From Paenibacillus catalpae (GTDB taxonomy: Bacteria; Bacillota; Bacilli; Paenibacillales; Paenibacillaceae), in contig NZ_FOMT01000006.1 of assembly GCF_900112695.1 (NCBI RefSeq), forward strand, positions 124,001-188,000: a stretch of 64,000 nucleotides of DNA. Direction: 5' to 3'. The notes beneath the pieces are model-generated. The model was given only the letters and a program-made list of their open reading frames with translations, was not told the origin of the DNA and made no database searches. A program made the position numbers and the translations under genes. Below are positions 58,537 through 64,000 of the stretch, in pieces; within the stretch, counting starts at the first letter, position 1; each line of letters starts with the position of its first letter.

Positions 58537-60492
58537 ATGAAGCAAGTAACGATTGGCATGTTCGCGCATGTGGATGCGGGCAAGACAACGCTGGCCGAGC
58601 AGCTGCTGTATCATACGAACAGCATTCGGGACCGGGGCCGGGTGGATCATAAGGACGCCTACCTCGACAGCCATGACATTGAACGGGCAAGAGGCATTAC
58701 GGTATTTGCCGACCAGGCTGTAATGACCTATAAAGGGGATACCTATTACTTAATCGATACGCCGGGGCACGTCGATTTCTCTCCGGAGATGGAGCGGGCC
58801 ATCCAGGTGATGGACTACGCCATATTGGTTGTAAGCGCGGTGGAAGGGGTGCAGGGGCATACCGAAACCGTCTGGCAGCTGCTTCGGAAGAGCCGGGTTC
58901 CGACGTTCTTTTTTATTAACAAAATAGACCGGACCGGGGCGGATGTTAACCGCGTCCTGGAGGAGATTCAGCTTCATCTGACGCTGGATGCCTCACTAAT
59001 TACGGAAAGTTTTGCAGGCGGCGTTGTGGGAGAACCATTAATGGAAAGTCTCGCTGAGCGGGATGAACAGCTGCTGGATTGCTTTCTATCCGGTGAAGGT
59101 GATCAAGCCTTCTGGCTGCACGCGCTTCAGGAGATGGTGCGGAGCAGCCGGTTATTCCCTTGCGTAAGCGGATCGGCGCTGCAGGATGCCGGCGTTAAGG
59201 AGTTCCTGGAACAGCTGCATCTGCTGACGACCGTTAATTATAACGGGCAGGCACCCTTCGGAGGACGCGTCTATAAAATCCGTCATGACAGCAACGGCAC
59301 AAGGCTAACGTATATGAAAGCGCTCAGCGGAACGCTCAAGGTGCGGGAAGAGCTCTGTTACGGCAGCGGCGAAGAACAGCGTTGCGAGAAAGCAACAAGG
59401 CTTCTAATCGTGAGCGGCAGTAAAATGCAGGCGGTGGATCAGGTATCGGCCGGCGATTTGTTTGCGGTTATCGGGCTTACGGAAGCCGAAACGGGACAAG
59501 GCGCAGGACTTCATTCGGACAAGCTGTCCTATGATCTGGTACCGGCTCTGACGTCCAAGGTTATTTTTCCTGAATCCATCCCGGTAAAAGACGTGCTGAA
59601 GGCTTTCCGCATTTTGAATGCGGAGGACCCGTCTCTTCATGTCATCTGGGAGGAGAGTCTGCAGGAGATCCAGATTCACGTGATGGGTGTCATTCAGCTT
59701 GAAGTGCTGCAGCAGCTGGTGAAGGACCGCTTCGGTTTCGAAGTAGTCTTTGGCAGTCCGGAGATTTTGTATAAAGAGACAATTGCCAGCCCGGTGAGGG
59801 GCTACGGACATTTCGAGCCGCTGCGGCATTATGCCGAGGTGCATCTGCTGCTCGAGCCTGGAGAGCGGGGCAGCGGCATTACGTTCACGAATGCTGCCCA
59901 TGTGCATGACCTGAGCGTAGGCAATCAGAATCTGATCGAAACGCATCTGTTCGAGCGCGAGCATCATGGACTGCTGACGGGAAGTCCGCTGACGGATGTG
60001 CGGATTACGCTGCTCACAGGTGCTGGCCATAACGAGCATACGCATGGCGGTGACTTCCGTGAGGCAACGTTCCGGGCGTTGAGGCAGGGGCTTGAGAAGG
60101 CAGACAATGTGCTGCTTGAACCGTTCTACGAGTACAAAATCAAGGTGGAGTTGGACCATCTGGGCAAGGTGTTATCGGATCTGCAGCGCGCCTCCGGGCA
60201 GTTCGATCCTCCGCAGACAACCGCATCGCATGCGATCATTACGGGCAAAGTGCCGGTCGCCACCTTTATGGATTACAGCACGGACCTGGCCGCCTTCACG
60301 CATGGCAGAGGCAGTATTCAACTCGTTTTTGCCGGCTACGACCGCTGTCATAACGAGCAGGAGGTCATTGCGCGCAAAGGCTACAGGAAGGATGCGGATC
60401 CGCTGTATACCTCCTCGTCCATTTTTTGCGCCAAAGGGGCAGGTTACACGGTGCCTTGGGAAGAGGCGGAAGCGAAGATGCATTTGCTCTAG
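58537..60492 (+). CDS. Tet(M)/EF-G-like translation GTPase
   Basis: 651 aa. G1 AHVDAGKTT (10-18), G3 DTPGHVDF, G4 NKIDR and domains II-V of the TetM/EF-G group are intact; HDIERARGITVFADQAV is TetM-like. The ribosomal-protection loop of Tet(M) (YSPVSTPADF) is replaced by AGHNEHTHGGDFREATF, as in chromosomal paralogues whose role in tetracycline resistance is doubtful. The C-terminal end (SSIFCAKGAGYTVPW) is also unlike Tet(M). RBS AAGGGGATTCGC. Role could be ribosome rescue or stress translation; antibiotic resistance must not be assumed. Confidence 0.88.
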   Translation: MKQVTIGMFAHVDAGKTTLAEQLLYHTNSIRDRGRVDHKDAYLDSHDIERARGITVFADQAVMTYKGDTYYLIDTPGHVDFSPEMERAIQVMDYAILVVSAVEGVQGHTETVWQLLRKSRVPTFFFINKIDRTGADVNRVLEEIQLHLTLDASLITESFAGGVVGEPLMESLAERDEQLLDCFLSGEGDQAFWLHALQEMVRSSRLFPCVSGSALQDAGVKEFLEQLHLLTTVNYNGQAPFGGRVYKIRHDSNGTRLTYMKALSGTLKVREELCYGSGEEQRCEKATRLLIVSGSKMQAVDQVSAGDLFAVIGLTEAETGQGAGLHSDKLSYDLVPALTSKVIFPESIPVKDVLKAFRILNAEDPSLHVIWEESLQEIQIHVMGVIQLEVLQQLVKDRFGFEVVFGSPEILYKETIASPVRGYGHFEPLRHYAEVHLLLEPGERGSGITFTNAAHVHDLSVGNQNLIETHLFEREHHGLLTGSPLTDVRITLLTGAGHNEHTHGGDFREATFRALRQGLEKADNVLLEPFYEYKIKVELDHLGKVLSDLQRASGQFDPPQTTASHAIITGKVPVATFMDYSTDLAAFTHGRGSIQLVFAGYDRCHNEQEVIARKGYRKDADPLYTSSSIFCAKGAGYTVPWEEAEAKMHLL

Positions 60493-60509
60493 CTGATGAT
60501 TATAGAAGC

Positions 60510-60538
60510 GGGCTGTCCGTTCTGGGCAGCCTTTTATC
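60510..60538 (+). terminator. Terminator of the GTPase gene
   Basis: GGCTGTCC-GTTC-TGGGCAGCC followed by TTTTAT. Confidence 0.7.
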
Positions 60539-60651
60539 CAACATGCTTGTGCCTTTTCATATCATTTGTATTCCTTTCAAAGCATCCGGAAGATACAGTG
60601 CAAATGAAAGCATGTTGCCTGGGATGCATAAGACTTGTTACACTATGAATA

Positions 60652-60665
60652 AGTGATTCATCACT
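60652..60665. promoter_or_regulatory. TetR operator-like site upstream of the regulator gene
   Basis: AGTGATTCATCACT (14 bp, one mismatch at centre) uses the same AGTGAT/ATCACT half-sites as the two longer palindromes at 61242-61261 and 61294-61309. Confidence 0.65.
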
Positions 60666-60695
60666 AATTGCATATGGCAGAGGAGCAAATAGACG

Positions 60696-61217
60696 ATGGC
60701 GAAGAACGACACGGCGTCCGTTAACCGGCGGACGGAAATAATATCGGCAGCAATTGAGGTGTTCGCGGAAACCGGCTATTATCGCACGACAACAGCGCAG
60801 GTGGCGCAGCGGGCAGGTATTTCGCAGCCTTATGTATTCAAGTTTTTTGCTACGAAGGAAGCTTTAATGCTGGCGGCGCTTGAGGTTTCTTGGGAGAGAA
60901 TTACGGAGGCGTTCAGCCAGGTAGTTGAAACGGCATCGCCGGATCGGCTGGAGCAGGAGCTGATTGAGACGTATGAAGAGATATTGGCTGCCCACCGGCA
61001 GGAGACGCTGCTCCAGATGCAGGCGCAGACGATGCACGAGGAGCCAATCCGTGCGGCGATGCAGATGGGGCTGAAGGAAGTGCGCCGCATTGTATTGGAA
61101 GCGTTCCAGAACAATAAGCTCGCTGATCCGGAGGAAAGAGCCATGCTGTTCCTGGCCCGCGGCATGCTGTGCAATATTTCGATGGCGCTGGATATCCCGG
61201 AGTTAATGAACAAATAA
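60696..61217 (+). CDS. TetR-family regulator
   Basis: 173 aa. HTH: RTEIISAAIEVFAETGYYRTTTAQVAQRAGISQPYVFKFFATKEALMLAALE, the TetR signature with VFKFFATKEAL. Short C-terminal ligand domain with many Met/Glu (TLLQMQAQTMHEEPIRAAMQMGL). RBS GGAG-rich. Three operator palindromes in its own upstream region and before the SDR gene make it the regulator of both. Ligand unknown. Confidence 0.92.
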   Translation: MAKNDTASVNRRTEIISAAIEVFAETGYYRTTTAQVAQRAGISQPYVFKFFATKEALMLAALEVSWERITEAFSQVVETASPDRLEQELIETYEEILAAHRQETLLQMQAQTMHEEPIRAAMQMGLKEVRRIVLEAFQNNKLADPEERAMLFLARGMLCNISMALDIPELMNK

Positions 61218-61241
61218 AGAGGGCTGCCAAGCCTTGTAAAA

Positions 61242-61309
61242 TAGTGATTGATCAATCACTAAATAAGTAGTATATTGTTTTCAATAGAAGTTAGTGATTG
61301 ATCAATCAC
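61242..61309. promoter_or_regulatory. SDR promoter with two TetR palindromes
   Basis: TAGTGATTGATCAATCACTA (61242-61261, 20 bp perfect) overlaps the -35 TTGATC (61248-61253); 17-bp spacer; -10 TATATT (61271-61276). The second palindrome GTGATTGATCAATCAC (61294-61309) lies 50 bp further, just downstream of the predicted start. Binding at both would block polymerase. Confidence 0.85.
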
Positions 61310-61332
61310 AAAATAAACGAGGAGTGGTAGAG

Positions 61333-62280
61333 ATGAAAAAGGCAATCGTTATTGGAGCTACGGGCGGCACAGGGGCTGCCATTACGGAGGAATTGGTAAG
61401 CCGGGGGATTTCGGTCGTAGCGTTTGGGCGCTCCCGCGCGAAGCTGGAGAAGTTTGCAGCGAGGCTAGGCAATCCGGCGAATCTGTCGCTAGCCGTTGGA
61501 GATGCCTTTAAGGCGGATGATGTGGAGGGAGCGTCGCTAGGGGCGGATGTCATGTTCCATTGTGCGAATGTTCCGTACCACGAGATGGAGGATCGGCTGC
61601 TGCCTCTTGGCGAGGCGGTGATGGAGGCGGCGAGTCGGCTTGGGCTAAAGGTTGTTGTCATTGACGGGATTTATCCTTATGGAAAAAGGCAGATGGAGCG
61701 GGTGACCGAGGAGCATCCGAAACAGCCTCATACCCGTAAAGGGCGGACACGGCTGCGGTTTGCGGAGATGGTATTTGATAAGCGGTGGACTCGTGCCCGT
61801 CCCCTTATTGTCCGCCTGCCGGACTATTATGGACCAACGGCCAATGAAGCCTCGTATCTCGGCTCTACGCTGGAAGCTATTGCGGCGGGCAAGACGGCCT
61901 TCTTCATAGGCAACATGAATGTGCCGCGCGAATATGTCTATTTGCCGGATGCGGCGAAGATGATTGTCGAGATCTCGCTGCGTGATCACGCTTACGGTCA
62001 GGAGTGGAACATACCGGGCGGAGATGTCATATCCGGTCATGAGATCGTTCGTCTCGCCCGAGAAGCAAGCGGCAGCAAGAAGGCTGTCCTGCCGCTTGGC
62101 AAAGCCGGCTTATCTTTGCTTGGGTTATTTGTTCCCGTAATGAAGGAAGTGGTGGAGATGCTGTATCTGACATCAGAACCGCTTCGCCTCAGCAGCCAAA
62201 AGTATGAGCGGTTAATTGGGCCGGTTCCGGCAACAAGCTTCAGGGAAGGGATTCATGAAACAATCAGCCGGTTGAAATAA
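61333..62280 (+). CDS. NAD-dependent epimerase/dehydratase-like SDR
   Basis: 315 aa, extended SDR. AIVIGATGGTGAAITEELVSRG (4-25) binds NAD(P); VVVIDGIYPYGK replaces the usual YxxxK region (Tyr-x-Tyr-Gly-Lys); VRLPDYYGP, VYLPDAAKMIVEISL and the C-terminal PATSFREGIHETI are standard. Oxidoreductase of the group often found beside TetR regulators. RBS GAGGAG; ATG 61333. Its promoter holds two TetR palindromes, so it is the main target of the upstream regulator. Confidence 0.88.
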   Translation: MKKAIVIGATGGTGAAITEELVSRGISVVAFGRSRAKLEKFAARLGNPANLSLAVGDAFKADDVEGASLGADVMFHCANVPYHEMEDRLLPLGEAVMEAASRLGLKVVVIDGIYPYGKRQMERVTEEHPKQPHTRKGRTRLRFAEMVFDKRWTRARPLIVRLPDYYGPTANEASYLGSTLEAIAAGKTAFFIGNMNVPREYVYLPDAAKMIVEISLRDHAYGQEWNIPGGDVISGHEIVRLAREASGSKKAVLPLGKAGLSLLGLFVPVMKEVVEMLYLTSEPLRLSSQKYERLIGPVPATSFREGIHETISRLK

Positions 62281-62282
62281 AA

Positions 62283-62313
62283 GAAAGGCCATCCCGCTAA
62301 AGGATGGCCTTCG
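62283..62313. terminator. Hairpin between convergent SDR and GNAT genes
   Basis: AAGGCCATCC and GGATGGCCTT with a 7-base loop, the same stem as at 26965-26989. Confidence 0.6.
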
Positions 62314-63307
62314 TTGCTGTCTGCAGCGTGCAGACGATCTTGTAGCTTCCCGGCTCAGCCCGGAACCCCATCAGATCGCGGTTGACACGAAGCATAGGGA
62401 TATTAGCGGAATCATTATGCGTCCGGAGATAAGGGGCACCGGCTGCCTTTGCGGATTGCAGGCCAAGCAGCTTCAAGGCAAGGGCGATGCGGCGCCCGCG
62501 GTATTCCGGCAGAACGCCGGTGTATTCATGATACATGGCCCCGGTCTGCTCGTTATGCTGCAGAGTTACGACGCCAATGTAGCGGTCCCCGTCCTTGGCG
62601 ACGTGAATCCATTCCGGACGTACGCCGGGCAGGCCGATGTTCCATTTTTTCCACTCCTCGAACCATGGGAAGTCGCCGGAATAGCCGGGAATATCGAAAT
62701 GCGTGATTTTATACAGCTCATGCAGCTTGCGCTCGTTCTCCTCACCCGGTTCCTCCGCCAAAGTAACGAAGCGTATGCCGGATTGCTCGGCATTATGGAT
62801 CGAGGCGAGAAGCTCCTCGTTAACGGCGTATTCACGAAGATCAAGCACGGATTCGAACGACAGCCGTTCCCGAATATAGCCATGACGCTCTGCAAAGGCA
62901 AGCGACCGTTCGTCCGTCTCCTTCATGGAATAGTTGATCAGACTCGAAGCCTTAACTTCCAGCGCCCATGCGTGGAGGGCAGCGTACAGTGCCGTACCTA
63001 CGCCTTTTCCCCGGAATGCCGGGTCTACGACCAAGGTGTAAATAAGCGCACCGGGTTCCGTCCATGGCGCCCGCCAGGCAATCGCGTAAGCGATGATTTG
63101 TCCGCTCTCCTCTTCGGCTACCCATTTGGGACGGTCCCAGCCCATAAGCTGGCCTGCTTCGTTATAGTGAAGCTGTCCAGGGGGGATTTTCTCTTCATCC
63201 TCCTGCAGCCGCTGCGCCGTAGTTGGCTCGGGCCATATTAAATTGACGAGAGGCGCTACAGCCTGGAAGTCTTCGGGCTGCTTGAGTTTACGAATAATAA
63301 AGTTCAT
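62297..63307 (-). CDS. Tandem GNAT-domain acetyltransferase
   Basis: 336 aa with two GNAT domains. Domain 1 carries the acetyl-CoA motif LVVDPAFRGKGVGTALYAALHAW, domain 2 TGVLPEYRGRRIALALKLLGLQ followed by YLRTHNDSANIPMLRVNRDLMGF. Such double GNATs acetylate small amines or act like mycothiol synthase; no specific call. ATG 63307 preceded by GGTGGT; six codons upstream a weaker ATG exists. Acceptor unknown. Confidence 0.88.
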   Translation of the reverse strand: MNFIIRKLKQPEDFQAVAPLVNLIWPEPTTAQRLQEDEEKIPPGQLHYNEAGQLMGWDRPKWVAEEESGQIIAYAIAWRAPWTEPGALIYTLVVDPAFRGKGVGTALYAALHAWALEVKASSLINYSMKETDERSLAFAERHGYIRERLSFESVLDLREYAVNEELLASIHNAEQSGIRFVTLAEEPGEENERKLHELYKITHFDIPGYSGDFPWFEEWKKWNIGLPGVRPEWIHVAKDGDRYIGVVTLQHNEQTGAMYHEYTGVLPEYRGRRIALALKLLGLQSAKAAGAPYLRTHNDSANIPMLRVNRDLMGFRAEPGSYKIVCTLQTATKAIL

Positions 63308-63378
63308 ATCGACCACCACCATCACTTAGATAAGCCTAGTATGGCATACCTTTTATTCCAATGGTTGGAAAAATTCGA

Positions 63379-64000
63379 TTATAACGAAAGTTGCTCGCGG
63401 CGAGGCCTCAGGAGATACCACTCCACAATTATGAAATGAAGGATAAACGCCGCCCAGATGTTGTTATCGAGCACCTCTTCAATCATGCCCGTACGCCCGT
63501 TCGGAAGCGCGAAACCGTGCAGCAGCAGGTAAAACAGAATGAGCAGAGGGACGACCGCTCTTGCGATAACCGCCGTTAAGGTTATGGCAAAGCTGCGGAT
63601 CATCCATAGCTTATGAGCAGCAAAGTCCCCGTTCACCGCTGCCCGGAATCCTTTCACCGTTGTGAACAGCCAGATCAGATCAAGGAACAGAAAGGACAAG
63701 GCTCTCCCATAGTCCGGTTCATAGCAAGTCACGATAAGAGCAAGTCCGCCGCTTATGCAAACAGAGACAACGTATACTTTGCCAAGTAAGGCATGCAGAG
63801 AGGGGTTGTTCTCTCTTATTTTTTTGTGGAATTGGAGAAATCCCGTAATCATGGCGACAAAAGCCAACACGATATGAAGAACCAAGGCAGGATATTGAAT
63901 CGTCCGCGAGGAAATGTCAACGCGGCTGCTTGCAGGGTCAAACGTTAGGTACGGAATAATAAACGGCAGCATAATGGCAATGGACAGGAACAGCATGATC
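63379..64000 (-). CDS. DUF2306-like membrane protein (5' end possibly outside window)
   Basis: At least 205 residues, the frame being open to the window edge; an ATG at 63996 may be internal. Six hydrophobic helices (IAIMLPFIIPYLTF, ALVLHIVLAFVAMITGFLQF, VYVVSVCISGGLALIVTCY, LSFLFLDLIWLFTTVKGF, FAITLTAVIARAVVPLLI, AAFILHFIIVEWYL). The AAHKLWMIRSFAITLTAVIARAVVPLL block is DUF2306, with possible haem-binding histidines in HALLGK and HKLWMIRS. Function unknown. Confidence 0.72.
   Translation of the reverse strand, partial: IMLFLSIAIMLPFIIPYLTFDPASSRVDISSRTIQYPALVLHIVLAFVAMITGFLQFHKKIRENNPSLHALLGKVYVVSVCISGGLALIVTCYEPDYGRALSFLFLDLIWLFTTVKGFRAAVNGDFAAHKLWMIRSFAITLTAVIARAVVPLLILFYLLLHGFALPNGRTGMIEEVLDNNIWAAFILHFIIVEWYLLRPRREQLSL

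Noticed and set aside
62417..63241. 274-aa frame opposite the tandem GNAT gene
   Set aside because: Shadow frame; the minus-strand GNAT domains are unmistakable.

Overview
The window looks like a chromosomal segment of a Paenibacillus-type bacterium (low/mid-GC Firmicute). The pointers are AGGAGG-type ribosome binding sites before almost every gene, frequent TTG/GTG starts, a T-box leader before serS, sigma-A style promoters, many GH-type glycosidases, ABC transporters and small regulator/oxidoreductase pairs, and dispersed short palindromic repeats. The genus is inferred from gene content only; no rRNA is present. I see no rRNA, tRNA, CRISPR array, transposase, prophage or plasmid origin.

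Layout. 1-6.2 kb: the start of a DUF2339 membrane protein, a GH29 alpha-L-fucosidase, a nitroreductase/HxlR pair with two palindromic operators, a PRISE-type reductase and a DNA-alkylation-repair HEAT protein. 6.3-14.3 kb: a GH78 rhamnosidase, a small HTH protein joined to an internally deleted peptide deformylase, an alpha/beta hydrolase, TerC, a MidA-like methyltransferase with TPR tail, and a TIM-barrel epimerase. 14.3-24.5 kb: TetR/NmrA pair, ECF sigma factor with a duplicated-domain membrane partner, FAD monooxygenase, coiled-coil protein plus membrane-anchored polysaccharide deacetylase, YCII and GNAT proteins, SDR/HxlR pair. 24.9-33.4 kb: malate:quinone oxidoreductase, a decayed phosphotransferase, a SnoaL-like protein, and a two-component system beside an ABC exporter plus lipase operon, then an AraC regulator.

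33.6-41.6 kb: an alpha-E / circularly permuted ATP-grasp operon, divergent from a three-gene signalling operon (CHASE3-HAMP-GAF hybrid kinase, CheR methyltransferase, REC-PAS-PAS kinase). 41.7-41.9 kb holds four copies of a 25-nt repeat arranged as a large palindrome. 42-46 kb: serS with T-box, NUDIX, AAC(3)-type acetyltransferase, an unknown protein and an HTH membrane protein.

46.3-55.9 kb is the most coherent accessory locus: a divergent DeoR regulator, then creatininase-family amidase, ABC ATPase, VAO-type flavoprotein, ABC permease, a perfectly duplicated 62-bp nested hairpin, a cytosine-deaminase-like amidohydrolase, an NMT1/THI5-like lipoprotein, WrbA and a second amidohydrolase. Read together they suggest uptake and ring opening of an unidentified N-heterocycle (pyrimidine, hydantoin, creatinine or flavin-fragment type). 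It is followed by a secreted protein resembling helveticin J, an MFS_2 transporter, a Tet(M)-like GTPase that lacks the tetracycline loop motif, a TetR/SDR pair with three matching operators, a tandem GNAT protein and a DUF2306-like membrane protein running off the window.
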